Made by a program: the position numbers and the translations under genes
DNA from: Knufia peltigerae
Taxonomy: Eukaryota > Ascomycota > Eurotiomycetes > Chaetothyriales > Trichomeriaceae
Direction of reading: 5' to 3'
Assembly: GCA_030247855.1 (NCBI GenBank)
Contig: JAPDRN010000180.1
Location: 1-60,202, forward strand
Length of the DNA stretch: 60,202 nt
Shown: in pieces, positions 33,201-43,750 of the stretch
Numbering within the stretch: position 1 is the stretch's first letter
Layout: the number at the start of each line of letters is the position of its first letter
The notes under the pieces: generated by a model
Seen by the model: the letters and a program-made list of their open reading frames with translations, nothing else
Databases searched by the model: none
Told to the model about the DNA's origin: nothing

Positions 33201-33531
33201 TTTTACCCCATCCTCGCAGTCTCTCCAACTTGTCGTTGTCGTGTCATACGGTAGTGATCGGATTTCTGACGACGAAAACGACGTGGTTGGTGGTGGTGGT
33301 GGTGGTACTGGCGATTTCAACCATGAAGAGAACTTGATCAGACCTCACCTCGACCAGCCGCAACGCACACCGGCTGGGTTGTTGCGGCATAATCCCATAC
33401 ACATGGTCATGGTCGGTGGTGGGAAGAACGTATATGACGCTTTGGCTTTGAAGACGGTGGCCGTTGGTGTCAAGAGACGCTATCATGTGGAGACAAAGGG
33501 TGTTAGGATTGCGAATTTGATCATCGTGTAG
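30205..33531 (+). CDS. MNL1: ER degradation-enhancing alpha-mannosidase-like protein (GH47 + PA domain)
   Basis: One uninterrupted frame of 1108 residues from the ATG at 30205; the frame is open for 48 nt upstream but only from a GTG. A signal anchor lies at about 31-48 (LNFVSLVILVISL). The GH47 (alpha/alpha)7 domain covers about 58-610, with FYHGYENYM, VNDPLGNYSLTLIDSLSTL, ETCSAGAGSLVLEFTVLSRLTGD, SLVTGGIEGG, RPEFIESTYYLYRAT, FLGETAKYLFLLF and the TEGHPL end. A C-terminal protease-associated domain (about 915-1100; LVVKRGGCNFSTKLAN) contains an extra acidic and glycine-rich loop. Htm1/Mnl1-type proteins trim mannose from misfolded glycoproteins and mark them for ER-associated degradation. 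Confidence 0.93.
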   Translation: MRIGQQNVTPLAASLYSASRTWHLTQWLNFVSLVILVISLTSVVRVEAQTPGQIKALKKEVEDLFYHGYENYMAHAFPEDELRPISCRPLTRDRENPAHIEVNDPLGNYSLTLIDSLSTLAILASSPTTPKHNKALNLFQDGVRSLVEQYGDGTDEESGQGLRARGFDLDSKVQVFETAIRGLGGLLSAHLFATGDLPIRGYSPVNQKNVFAKTSRKSFTSNHTNVILWKNGFKYDGQLLRLAYDLGNRLIPAFWSSTGIPYPRVNLRTGIPFYTNSPLNADTGRGQCDARQTAPEITETCSAGAGSLVLEFTVLSRLTGDSRFEELAKRAFWAIWNRRSDLDLIGSGIDAETGNWIGTWTGIGAGIDSFFEYAYKSHVLLSRDAHPAFATPTDAEDPRVLFDPLPLEEDTSQAFLAAWNAAQAAIRRHLYRGPNFQHPHYIQADLITGAARGFWVDALSAFYPGLLALAGHVEEAVETHLLQTALWDRFSALPERWSLVTGGIEGGLGWWVGRPEFIESTYYLYRATEDPWYFHVGEMVLRDIKRRCWTKCGWASIQNVLTGEQTDRMESFFLGETAKYLFLLFDPSHPLNHLDEPFVFTTEGHPLLIPRSVDNGHHQGKLWNPVPQEEAFCPVSPPPLPFSISNIAARGDVYHAANLARLHLMPTRDNVESVLGEYAADHPSITLSDISSPSNYTYYPWTLPMELVPFNAISSLIPTKPTLDISFPAATHLGQPAPPLQRVREGLLINSLGGLRLGMVQDVPILLDTGIFDDAFRIQTINNIPLGKDEKVFLARDTGKESLSNTDPNFTRIRDPIMLDIVIDLSGPIEPPEDEVQSNITDEALLLSLDDLGGGSADSDSAMRAAWNAIVSQISNLLKDHPHQQSWPFTTPLSVHSTLSSSSSSQQQQAGSSSDSKPRYHVAAVTPTGPGAALLPEWPEVMSMTNVGSQPPPLSWTTIYATDDLCDYKLPAHVVKTHQVLVVKRGGCNFSTKLANIPTFTPSSQSLQLVVVVSYGSDRISDDENDVVGGGGGGTGDFNHEENLIRPHLDQPQRTPAGLLRHNPIHMVMVGGGKNVYDALALKTVAVGVKRRYHVETKGVRIANLIIV

Positions 33532-33854
33532 TTTAAGCAAGAGGTCCATGACGGGCAAACATTTGTATCAGTCGACAGCGATATCGATTCGAATATCTGG
33601 CAGCTATTATCAATTTATCAACAAGAGACCATATTGATGGAAAGATGTACATGTACTTTTTTAAAGCAGAGCAGAGTAAAGAAACCGCCTTCAATTTGAA
33701 AAATCTATCATGATCTGAATCGACTGACCACCTAACCCAAACACGCACGACCAGCGTTGTAGTTCTCGCCCTCACATCTCGCAGTCACACTCCCAAGAAG
33801 CTCAGGTGACATGACAATAGTACGAACCAAGGAAAGAAAAAGTCGGAGAAAATA
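33532..33854. other. Convergent 3' intergenic region
   Basis: These 323 bp lie between the 3' ends of the mannosidase-like gene and the hypothetical gene on the other strand. No feature can be supported. Confidence 0.5.
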
Positions 33855-35117
33855 CTACCACCTTCCCCTCCAACTCTTCTCCCACAATCTCTCATCGTCC
33901 TCTGCGCGTTCCAAAGCCCGCCTCCACTCCCTCTCCATGCGTCTGGCCAGTTCACTTGGTGTTTCGTCCTCGGGTCCACTCGGGACGGGACTCTCGCACC
34001 CTCTCAGGCCGATGAACCTCCCGAACCGACGTCTCTTGGTTTCGAGATCCAGCCCGTCGTCGCTCGCATCTTCACCGTCACCCTCTGCGGCTGCGTTATC
34101 CAAGACGACATTGTTGTCGTGACTTGACGCTTCGTCCAGAGACGTCCACGCGGGGATCCAAGCAGGATACATGAACGTCTCGTCCACGGCGGGTGTGACC
34201 TGGTGGTACCATCTCGCCAGACTGTCCAGCTGGGAGTGCGTGAGGAGGTGGTACTGCAGGAGGGTGGTGGGAAAGGCGGGGTGTGCAAGACCCGTCGACA
34301 CCGAGATCAAGGGAACAAGTGGTGCTCGGAGGTGCTCGACACTCTGCATGTATTGGATTCTCGCGCGGAGGGAGTCGGGTGACAGTGTGTCTTCTGACAC
34401 GATGACATGGTACCGTGGCGGTGGTTTAGGCAGGACGAGGGAGGACAACTGCGGACGTGTCGGGCGTTGGCGTTTGCGGATCGGTGAGCGTGAAGACACT
34501 GAAGAGGAGAGGTTTTGTGGCCTATTGCTGCCGACGACCTTGCTGCTTAAGCTGCGGCTCCTGCGGGTGTGAGTGTGAGCGTGAGTGTAGGATGAGCGTG
34601 GTGATGGCGTCAGAGATGGTGACGAGGACGCCGGCGACCAGTCCATCTCCTCGCTGCCGTGGAACAGGGCTGTCGCGGGCGATTGGTCTTCTTCGTCCTT
34701 TGTAGTCGCGGGATTGTAAAAGCTCGTGTTGACGCGCAGAGGGAGAGTCAGGACACGATCAATGCTCGGCGGATTATGTTGGGAGAGACGACTTTGGCGA
34801 CCATCGGTGTAAGGGATGGGTGAAATGGGTTGTTTTCGAAAGTATGCTCTCTCTGGCGTGCTCACGAAGAATGAAGCCTGCTGAGGAGATGCGACTGGTG
34901 TGGTGAGGCTGTTGCGGCGGCATACAGAGTGGTTTGCAGGGGCCCACGTCGGGCTTGTCATGGCGAAATCGCTCTTAACAGAATCGATATGTGAAGATGG
35001 AGAGAATAGTGTCATCACTGGCGATAATGCAGCTGATCCGGGCTCGACTGCGGCCGAACGAGGCGAGCAAGGTGATGGTAGAGGCATAGTTGGCGATGTG
35101 GGAGTTGTGGGCATCAT
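33855..35117 (-). CDS. Conserved fungal hypothetical protein, Ser/Pro-rich
   Basis: A single exon of 420 residues from the first ATG (35117). The N-terminal 230 residues are rich in Ser, Pro and Thr and look disordered, with several SP/TP pairs that could be phosphorylated and basic patches (RKRQRPTRP) that could act as nuclear signals. A compact, probably folded block follows (about 250-320): YHVIVSEDTLSPDSLRARI, then YMQSVEHLRAPLVPLISVSTG and LLQYHLLTHSQLDSLARWYHQ. The C-terminus is acidic then basic and helical. I recognise the folded block as a conserved fungal sequence but know no function for it. Confidence 0.75.
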   Translation of the reverse strand: MMPTTPTSPTMPLPSPCSPRSAAVEPGSAALSPVMTLFSPSSHIDSVKSDFAMTSPTWAPANHSVCRRNSLTTPVASPQQASFFVSTPERAYFRKQPISPIPYTDGRQSRLSQHNPPSIDRVLTLPLRVNTSFYNPATTKDEEDQSPATALFHGSEEMDWSPASSSPSLTPSPRSSYTHAHTHTRRSRSLSSKVVGSNRPQNLSSSVSSRSPIRKRQRPTRPQLSSLVLPKPPPRYHVIVSEDTLSPDSLRARIQYMQSVEHLRAPLVPLISVSTGLAHPAFPTTLLQYHLLTHSQLDSLARWYHQVTPAVDETFMYPAWIPAWTSLDEASSHDNNVVLDNAAAEGDGEDASDDGLDLETKRRRFGRFIGLRGCESPVPSGPEDETPSELARRMEREWRRALERAEDDERLWEKSWRGRW

Positions 35118-35638
35118 GGCTGTTTTCTCTTTCTGCTCTCGCTCGCTTGCTTGCTTGATGGTCAGGAAGGAACTTTCGCTACACAGTATAATAGTCAAAA
35201 GTCAAGTTGAGTTTTGCTAGCAAACAATATATGGTTTGCTGATGCGAAAAGGATATCTTCATAAAGCCTTGGGAGTGACAATGTCCGGGGCGACGACGAT
35301 GTTAAGAATGCGCCTGTAAGCTGAGCCTGGATCTGAATAGGGGTGTGAAGACAAAGCATCTCCCATTTCAAGAATAGGATCATGATTCGGATATCCTTTG
35401 ACCATGGTGAGAGCAGGTGTGAGATTCGTCTTTGTTTCTAATTCGGACGGTCAGTGGTGAGTTCTTTGTTTGACGCCGGTGGCCGGACACATTCAAATAG
35501 TGGAGGAGGTTCACGTTGATCGTATTAGAATGCAACTGAGTCTGGCTTGTAAGCTCGGCTCAATGATGATGTCTTGTCGCCTAGTGCCTGGTGGTTGCAA
35601 AATGAGGATCAAAACAAATTGAGGCGTTGATGTGGACG
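35118..35638. other. Intergenic region
   Basis: These 521 bp contain the promoter of the hypothetical gene and the 3' flank of the regulator to the right. Nothing else is visible. Confidence 0.45.
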
Positions 35639-37446
35639 TCAAGGATCTTGAAACGATGTGACACAGGAAGGATTGACGAATTTCGCGGGTGGTTGTGCCG
35701 GTCTTTGTTTGCGGCTGCATTCCTCAATGGAATACGGAGAACCGTGCGCCTTGATCGTCGCGAACCATTGTTCCGGATTGTATGGAACACAGTACACATC
35801 TGAGAAGAGAAAGGCCTTGAATATTGAGACCATGCTCTCCCAAGAGTCGATTCTCATCTCAGCAATTTTGGCCGAGAGCCGACTTTCGAAGAATACCATA
35901 GGAGTACGTAAACTCTGGCACCGCGATTCTGCCAATGTACCAACGTAGTACATCCATAGCAACGATCCGTCAGAATTTGGTACTGCAGACAGCGCTTTGG
36001 AGTTGAACAGGAGACACTGCTCAACAATGAACAGCCCATCCGCAAGACGCTGTTGTATTATAGTGGCAGAGTCGTAAAGGGGCATCCCGGAAACCTGAGG
36101 ATTGTTCACTGGTGCACGGATAGTGTAGAGGGTCGCGAGACAGATACAGGCCTGGAGTTGTGAAGCTGCTGTGCGTTGGGAATCTCCAGCTGCCTCTTTC
36201 ACCAGACGGAGGTATCGGTTCATCAGCTGGCCCTGAAAGGTTTCGGAGCGTGACAAAAACCAAAACCAATCTGTGGGAGAAGCGGAAGTCTTCCTCCTGG
36301 TGGCCATCAAGGAATAGATCAAGAAGAATGGCCGCATATCCTTGACCGTTTGCCGTAGCTTGGGGTCGGTAATCGATGGATCAGGCTCGCCAAGGTCTTC
36401 CTCGGCCTCCTTTGGCAGGGTCAGGGGTACCCTTTTCCATACGGCTGCGAAAGCCGCGGGGACGAGCTCTTCGTAGTCAAAAATGGGCCACTCCATAGAC
36501 GAAGTAGACCGAAAATTGTCATGGTAGATGGACACCGAAAGGAAAGCCAAATCCAATGTCCCTGCCTGGCATTGTCTTTCAAGGCTGCTACGAAGCATCC
36601 TTCCGTGGAGTAGCGCAGCTGTAGAATTCCGTCCTAATATTTCAGCACGGAACAGGCGAAAAATGAGACCTTGAGTGTTGGTGTCGATGCATGAACCTAG
36701 CGCATCCATAACAACCAGCTGATGTCGAAGAAGTTCGACAGCTTTGGTCTTGAGGACTAAAGCTCTCTTTGCTGCATTGGCATCATTGGAAATGATTGTG
36801 AGAGCCGTAGCATAGTAGGACATCAAGCCAAAGGCTGCGCAGCGGTCGGAAAGATCTTTGATTCCGGCATGCCAGTTGCGTGCGGCGGGAGACGATGGAG
36901 CCCAACCACGATTGCCGGTCTGGTAGAGTGCAGGGATGAGATATGTCTTCCCAAAGTCCATGAAGCGGTTCGCCCATGGGTCAATGACAACAGCCAGAGA
37001 GTCGAAAGGGTCTGAGTTCCCCTTGCCCAACACTGTCCTAGGCGATTGCATTCTGCATGCTCTTGACTGGCCCAAATATACCTGTCCTGAGCGTTCATCG
37101 TCCTCGACGTTTTCGACATGGTGAAAGTCTGCTTGAGCGCCGAGCCTGTGGTAGTCGAGCTTGTCTTCTGGCGGGGAAGACTGTGAGTAATCGCGAAACA
37201 AATGTCTCTTCTGTGGGAGCCAATCCTGCTGCTGTTTCGTCAATGGTGATCACTAATTGATTTATACGATTCACTGACTGGAGGGTCTGTCAACGCCTCC
37301 TGGACTTTCTTTCGACGTCGTCTCTGATGACTTAGCTTCGCGATATGCGAGTTTATGGCTGACTTTGCTTGCCCAGATACGCCTTCGTCGCTCCGCCCGC
37401 TTTGTACAATAATGACCAGACGGCCAGACGAGGTCTCCTCCATCAT
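35639..37446 (-). CDS. Fungal regulator-like protein without zinc cluster (Fungal_trans_2-like)
   Basis: Exons 37446-37279 and 37231-35639 join in frame across a 47-nt intron with a GTCAGT donor, giving 586 residues. The N-terminus has a hydrophobic strand (GRLVIIVQSG), a conserved AINSHIAKLSHQRRRRKKV basic segment, and no cysteine cluster. The rest is helical and matches the C-terminal domain seen in many Fungal_trans_2/DUF3468 proteins (DPFDSLAVVIDPWANRFMDFGKTYLIPALY...NWHAGIKD...). Such genes are common in filamentous fungi near transporters and secondary-metabolism genes and are annotated as transcription factors, though DNA binding without the zinc cluster is unproven. The second ATG at 37443 is equally possible. 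Confidence 0.82.
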
Positions 37447-37918
37447 TCTCGATGTCTGGGAAAGCTCAGTGTATCTTCGAGCGCAGCTGACCCTCTTTGT
37501 ACCCAGACATCTCGAGCGGGTATCCCCAAGAGACGGCAACTATCCGTCTCTGAGCCATGCTGTGGTCAAAGAGTGTCCGTTATACTTCGAGGAGAAGTTT
37601 TGGTCTTGCCGTTTCGCTTGGCGACAGCAACTACCGAAAATGGAAATAGGCTCAGAGGACGTACTGTATATGGGGTTCTCCTAAGACTGGGTGAACGCCG
37701 GTCAATTCAAGTTTGATAAGTTCATTGACTTCGATAGCTTTGGATGATATCCGACTAACGATGGTGATAGCTCGTACAACGGGATCCTGCGGCTGAGGTG
37801 TCCTAGCCCGTGCCATCTTTTAGGCGTTGCGAGATACACGAACGATGCACGCTTATTAATGGTGCATCTCAAGCCGCAGGTAGCGCAGGGTGGCTCATTC
37901 CACACGTCTTTGTTGAGT
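37447..37918. other. Upstream region of the regulator-like gene
   Basis: This 472-bp spacer between two minus-strand genes probably holds the regulator's promoter. No discrete site is visible. Confidence 0.4.
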
Positions 37919-38800
37919 TCACGCCAGCTCTCCCTTCATATTGTTGCGAATCTGCTGCACCTCATCCTTGGTGAATCCTAGCTCGTACATTGCATATGTC
38001 TCTGCCCAGTCCACGCCGTTTTCTCCATGATAAACCTTTCTTGCATCTTGGAGGAATCTTTCCATATACTCGGGCCTGCTATTGTTGAACTGCACAACTC
38101 CGGGAGTTTCTTCTGTCCACTCCGGCTTCCACTGCTTCACGAGAGCATTGAGGAAGCTTTTCTGAGGCTCAACACCGATTCGAGAGAGCGCATAATCAAA
38201 GGCGACCTGCTCGTCTGGCGCTCCCGCCAGTGAGAGGAGTAAGGCAGCCAGCACGCCAGTGCGGTCCCTCCCTGCCGTGCAGTTGAAGAGAATTGGTACT
38301 TTTGGGTTCTTCAAAAGATGGTCCAGGACCTTTCGGAAGGGCTGTTTGTAGAGAGTTAGAATTTGCCGGTATTCTTTGCTCCAGACGCGACAGCCGCCCT
38401 CCCAAGGATTCGTGTCGTTTTCAAGCTTGACGAAATCTGATATGTCCAAATTGGCCGCCGATGACGAGTCAGAGGGCATCCAGACTATCTGAACGTTCTC
38501 AATGCTGGGAAAGGGAAATGCGTTACGCTCCCCGGCGGATCGCAAGTCAAATATGATCTGGACGCCTAGAACACCTGTGAGAATGTCTTTTCCTTCATCG
38601 TCCAAGTCAGTGAGTGAGCCAGATCGGTAGATCAAGCCCGGCTGAAGGTAAGGCTTGATACCAAGGTCTCTGGTATTGAATGCGCCTTTCAACGTCACAA
38701 AAGGGGGTTGAGATAGGGCATATTCAAGGATCGGATTTGGTATGTCTTCACTGACTGGAGAGTTGATGAGAGGTGAGAATATCTGCTTGTCTTCGTCCAT
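37919..38800 (-). CDS. Tyrosine/dual-specificity protein phosphatase (Y_phosphatase3 type)
   Basis: A single exon of 293 residues. The phosphatase P-loop is CTAGRDRTG with nucleophile Cys174 (CX5R). FNTRDLG near residue 41 and GLIYRSGSLTDL near 55 are hallmarks of the PF13350 family, related to bacterial and fungal IphP-like phosphatases and lipid-phosphatase-like enzymes. It has no signal peptide, so it is probably cytosolic. The substrate may be phosphotyrosine or a phosphoinositide; sequence alone does not decide. The C-terminal helices (ETYAMYELGFTKDEVQQIRNNM) complete the family length. Confidence 0.92.
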   Translation of the reverse strand: MDEDKQIFSPLINSPVSEDIPNPILEYALSQPPFVTLKGAFNTRDLGIKPYLQPGLIYRSGSLTDLDDEGKDILTGVLGVQIIFDLRSAGERNAFPFPSIENVQIVWMPSDSSSAANLDISDFVKLENDTNPWEGGCRVWSKEYRQILTLYKQPFRKVLDHLLKNPKVPILFNCTAGRDRTGVLAALLLSLAGAPDEQVAFDYALSRIGVEPQKSFLNALVKQWKPEWTEETPGVVQFNNSRPEYMERFLQDARKVYHGENGVDWAETYAMYELGFTKDEVQQIRNNMKGELA

Positions 38801-41373
38801 GTTGTGAGCGTGTATCGAAGTTTCACCTACAAGGTTTCACCCATGCGCTCACCCATTTATACCCGAATAACGTGTTGCGTAATCGTCGTATCTGAATCGT
38901 GATGGTCTTCGAGAAGCGACTCGTTCTAATTCTAGGCAGAAACGAAAACAAGTGAATTGGGTCCCACGAGGCCAGAATCCTTCGGATCCATACAAGTGTT
39001 CTGTGAGCGGTAGTCAGGTAGACACAATCATGCCTAGTTTTTTCGGATAGGGAGACATATTGTATCCATAGTGAAATTGGTGTCGGTCTGCAGGATCGAG
39101 ATTTGTGAATCACAATCGCAGCCTCGTCCATTGGCTTGACGAGGCTGCACATCCGCTCGCTATTGCTATTCTCGCTGCGTTGTGGCGTGTAATGATATTT
39201 ATTCAGAAGGTCAGCGCCATCGTCTACAGCGAACTGCAATCCTTTGGCCGGAAACGAATCTACGATACTTGTCACACGAATTCCTCCCTGATTTACTAGT
39301 GATCGCCTGCGCTGCGACTGCGACCTCCACCGCTGAGCCTCAGAATCATACTTGGGAGTCAAACTTCAACTGTTTTGCATCCTGAAAGTGGAAATCTGAC
39401 GCTCCTTGCATCGGGATCCTGACAAATGCAACGCTTCCAATCCATAAAGTGGCGCGATTCAATTCACAGCTCTTCATCGGGCAAGACATGAACGTCACAG
39501 CAATCATTCGCCAGCTCATCGACTTGCCCTCCAGCACTAACCTTCGCAAACAATTGCCTTGCTGCTGACAGATCGGTTCAAGGCGACAGTTTCAATGAGG
39601 AATTCTTGCCGGCCCCTTTGTCTACATTGGCGTCAACCTGTCAGGGATTCCCTATGCAAATTCGGCAAACGGCACGTTACCCTGGCGCAACCGAGTCAAG
39701 TCCGAAACAAAGGTCATATACCTCAGACCGGAGGGGCGTCTCAAAATGGGATAGAGCATCATGATAGCTCTAATGACCCCTTGGGTGTGTATGGGTGATC
39801 ACGATCGGCAAGACCGAAGTAATGTGCATGGTGTACTACTAAAAGGAGCATAGTCAGAAGTACCTGGCAGGTCCACGTTTGGTCTGCCACAGGGTCGAAC
39901 ACATCTTCTGAGTTTGAAAGTCCATGATGCAATACGTCGCCCTTTGAGCTTTATGTTAGTATACACTGGAGCGGGACAAGTACTACGCTACATGACATCG
40001 GACCGATGGTACTATACGAGTATACTGACCGAAAGGAGGTCGGAACTGATCCTCCTTTCCTGCCACACCACTGCCATTCGTGTAATTAACAACAGGTATC
40101 GAGCGGCCGGCTATGGCGGCGCTACCCCAGAGACCAAGTCTGGGGTTGATGGCATCATCGACAATCATATCCTTTGCACCTATGACATCTCTTCTTTTTG
40201 GCAGAGTCATAGTGATCCCTTCACGGTCAGCGAAAGCGAGGAGAGAGATTCAATGACAGCGGTCGGACACCGCATACCTGACGACAACTGCGTATCCTCA
40301 ACCGATCCAGTAGTTCATGTCATGGGTTGTCTTTGTGTGCAATCGCTTTCCCCACCCGTGTCGCCACGAGTGTGAGAGCCCGGACCCTGTTTCCCATGTC
40401 TAGACATACTCTTTTGCGACTTTGGGGAACAAAACTATTCCCTGATGCAACGACATGGGCATTCGATCTGGCGAGGAATACTGTGTTGCCTCAGCCGAGA
40501 GACTTGGACCATCCCGGCCCTGCATGCGTCTGTTGATGGCATTTGCTGCGGCTGAAGGAAAGTCGCATGAAACATTGTCCCGTCGAGGCAGGATGTCAAA
40601 TGGCCAGCCCCTGGTAGCCTCTTTCGTAGTACCCGCACTAGCAATCTGGAACAATTCTAGCGAGCAATATCCACTCAATCAGAAGCCAAGGACCATCAGA
40701 TCTAAGCACCGAGATCGTCATGCTTGAGGATGATTGGCAACTTGAGCCAAGACGAATTAGCCTTGGGCAAGGATTGTCGAAGCTCAGGATGCTTGCGACC
40801 AGACGCCTCCTCGTCATGCTTTTGCAGCTTTTACACCTTCAACACCCCCGCCCAACAGTGATGTTGATCCGGAGAAAGAGGCATGATCCCCTTCTTAGCC
40901 ATCTCTTCTTACTTAGCGGAGGCAAGGCTTCCTGCCAACGACATGCAATGATTTTTTGACTGGAGCCCGGTCCCCGTCCTTGGTGCGATGGCGATGCCGT
41001 CACACTGGTCATCGTGTCCACAAGGATCAAATGCGGGTGACCATTGACGCACGAATCTGATACTGACAACGGGAGGCCCTCGTCCCTGTCCAGTGGAGAT
41101 TTCGAGTGGCATTTCCTCTTTAATCACTCGGTGAGTTGGAATCTTTAACTGCCCAGATGGGTTTCGGAGTCACTTCGAATGAAAGAGACCATATTGCGCG
41201 CCAGAAGTTGCCCACTCACAGGTGATAGTCGATCTCACTGCAAGGCCGCTTCTCGAGCGCATTTCTTTGACCGATGATAAAGTGATCATTCTCGCTTCTG
41301 ACTCTACTCTGCTTTCTTTTCTTCTATTCACCACTAAGTGTCTAGCGATCGCTATCAGCTGACTAACCTCATC
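38801..41373. other. Intergenic region, about 2.6 kb
   Basis: No gene could be supported on either strand. Around 39600-39760 a plus-strand segment is open and protein-like (GIPYANSANGTLPWR) but too short and isolated to call. The right end (about 41250-41373) is pyrimidine-rich and is probably the 5' leader of the porter that begins at 41374. Confidence 0.4.
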
Positions 41374-43750
41374 ATGGCGACTAACGAGATTAATCACCAG
41401 CAGAACAACATGTAAGTCTCACACAGAAACATGCAAATCCTTTCTGACCTGATTGAATAGTAGCGACGATGAGAAATACGTGGGTGAGAAGCATGGGCCG
41501 GCTCATGTTGACGTAGCGAACAACAGTGCGGCCAAGTATGTTCACCAAATCGTCCCTGAGAAGACTTTACTGACTTTGCCAGAATCCGTAACCCTCTTGC
41601 ACATCTGTCCAGCGAAGAAGTCATCAAGGATGTTCAAGAGTTTGCCCGAACCAATGGCTTTCCCGAAATGACCGATTTGCTCGTCAAAGGCGCTCTCGTT
41701 GCTAAAGATCCTCCAGCATTTGAGACTGTTCCTGGCCTCACGGAAGGGGAACAGGAAGCCATCCGAAATGAGGTTTTGCACAAGTGGCGCCAACCAAAAT
41801 CACTTTACTTCACCATCATTCTCTGTTCAATCGGTGCGGCTGTCCAGGGCTGGGATCAGACTGGTTCCAACGGTGCCAACCTATCATTTCCAGATGCTTT
41901 GGGTATACCTGTGTCGGACAATCTTCCCGACGGCTCTCCTAACCCCAACGCTTCTCGTAATCAATGGTTTCAAGGATTGGTCAATGCCGGACCGTACATT
42001 GCCTCTGCCTTTTTGTAAGCTCACCATGTCTCCGATCAAACCATCAACTGACCCTTCTTTCAGCGGTTGTTGGTGCTCGGATCCCTTGAACAACTACTTT
42101 GGTCGACGAGGCACCATCTTTGTGTCGGCTGTCTTTTGCTTCTTGTCTCCTATCGGAAGTGCCGTGGCTCAAAGTGAGTGCCCTCTTTCTGTCTCCTCGC
42201 TGTTATCATACTTACCGTCTTGTATCAAGCCTGGGAACAACTTCTGATTACTCGACTTCTTCTCGGGATTGGTATGGGCTGCAAAGGTTCAACCGTACCA
42301 ATCTTCAGCGCCGAAAATGCCCCTGCAGCCGTTCGTGGCGGACTAGTCATGAGTTGGCAAATGTGGACGGCTTTCGGTATTTTCTTGGGAACGTGCGCCA
42401 ATCTTGCGGTCAAGGACACAGGCTCCATCTCATGGAGACTTCAGTTTGGCTCTGCATTGCTCCCTGCTCTTCCTTTACTCATCGGGATTTACTTTTGCCC
42501 TGGTAAGTTTGTGTTGCATTGGCCATCGATTACCCACCACTGATGACCTACAGAGTCGCCACGTTGGTACATCAAAAAGGGAAGATACCTCAATGCCTAT
42601 CGTTCCCTGAAGAGGCTCAGAAACACCGAGCTCCAAGCTGCCCGTGATTTGTACTATATCTATGCGCAGCTCCGCATGGAAGCTGCCCTTGTCGAGAGAA
42701 GGTCCAACTATGTCACCCGCTTCATTCAATTGTTTACCATCCCTCGTGTCCGTCGTGCCACGTTGGCATCATTCACTGTCATGATTGCCCAACAGATGTG
42801 CGGAAGTAAGTTTTCGTTTGGTGAAGCTGAAACTTGTGGATCGAGGCTTACCCAAAAACATAGTCAACATTATCGCCTTTTACAGTTCTACTGTATTTGA
42901 GCAGGCAGGTGCTTCAGTCACGAGCTCGTTGCTGGCTTCATGGGGATTTGGTCTGGTCAACTTTGTTTTTGCGTGGCCGGCCATTTGGACCATCGACACC
43001 TTTGGCAGACGATCCTTACTACTGTTCACCTTCCCTCAGATGGCCTGGACTTTGCTGGCTGCCGGTCTTTGCTACCTCATCCCTGAGTCGAGCACGGCTC
43101 ATTTGGGTCTTGTGGCTCTTTTCATCTACCTGGTACCTTCCCCCTTTTGGTGTCACATTGATTGCAGAGTCTCACATGGTATCTAGTTTGCTGCGTTCTA
43201 TTCTCCTGGTGAAGGACCAGTTCCGTTCACATATTCGGCTGAAGTGTTTCCTCTTTCACATCGAGAAGTCGGCATGTCTTGGGCCGTGGCTACTTGTCTC
43301 TTCTGGGCTGCCGTGTTATCAATCACCTTCCCTCGAATGCTTTCGGCCATGACCCCTACAGGTGCTTTTGGTTTCTACGCTGGGTTGAACCTGACTGCTT
43401 TTGTCATGATCTTCTTGTGGTTGCCAGAGACTAAACAGCGCACCTTGGTACGTATCATGTCAAATAAGAGACCTACGCAAAGAGGTGACTGACTTGATAT
43501 ACAGGAGGAACTCGACTATATCTTTGCCATCCCGACTCGCACTTTTATGAGGCACCAAGTCGGCACGGTCTTGCCTTGGTGGATCAAGACGTACATTTTC
43601 CGACGCAAGATTGGCCCTTGCCCTTCATTGTGGTCTTTCGATGGTCATGTCGACAATGATAAGGATTTCGTCGAGACGATCCGCCGCCAGAGTGAGGCAC
43701 AGGGTCGTCGCCGAAGCAGTATCGCCGACAGGATTGTCAACAGATTTTAG
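41374..43750 (+). CDS. MFS hexose/polyol porter, nine exons
   Basis: Nine exons: 41374-41411, 41461-41535, 41583-42014, 42064-42173, 42230-42502, 42554-42805, 42864-43132, 43187-43447 and 43505-43750, with all introns GT-AG and the joined frame open for 651 residues. Sugar-porter marks: GAAVQGWDQTGSNGANLSFP in helix 1, YFGRRGTIFVSA, GCKGSTVPIFSAENAPAAVRG, PESPRWYIKKGR, FGRRSLLLF, GPVPFTYSAEVFPLSHREVGMSWAV and PETKQRTLEELDYIF. The N-terminal cytoplasmic extension of about 130 residues is long for the family and contains the conserved IRNPLAHLSSEEVIKDVQEFA motif. It acts at the plasma membrane; the substrate is probably a hexose, polyol or inositol. Intron density is much higher than in the other porter at 3223. 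Confidence 0.93.

Noticed and set aside
39590..39760. Short protein-like segment (GIPYANSANGTLPWR) recalling carboxylesterases
   Set aside because: Isolated, under 60 codons, without the catalytic Ser region or neighbouring exons.
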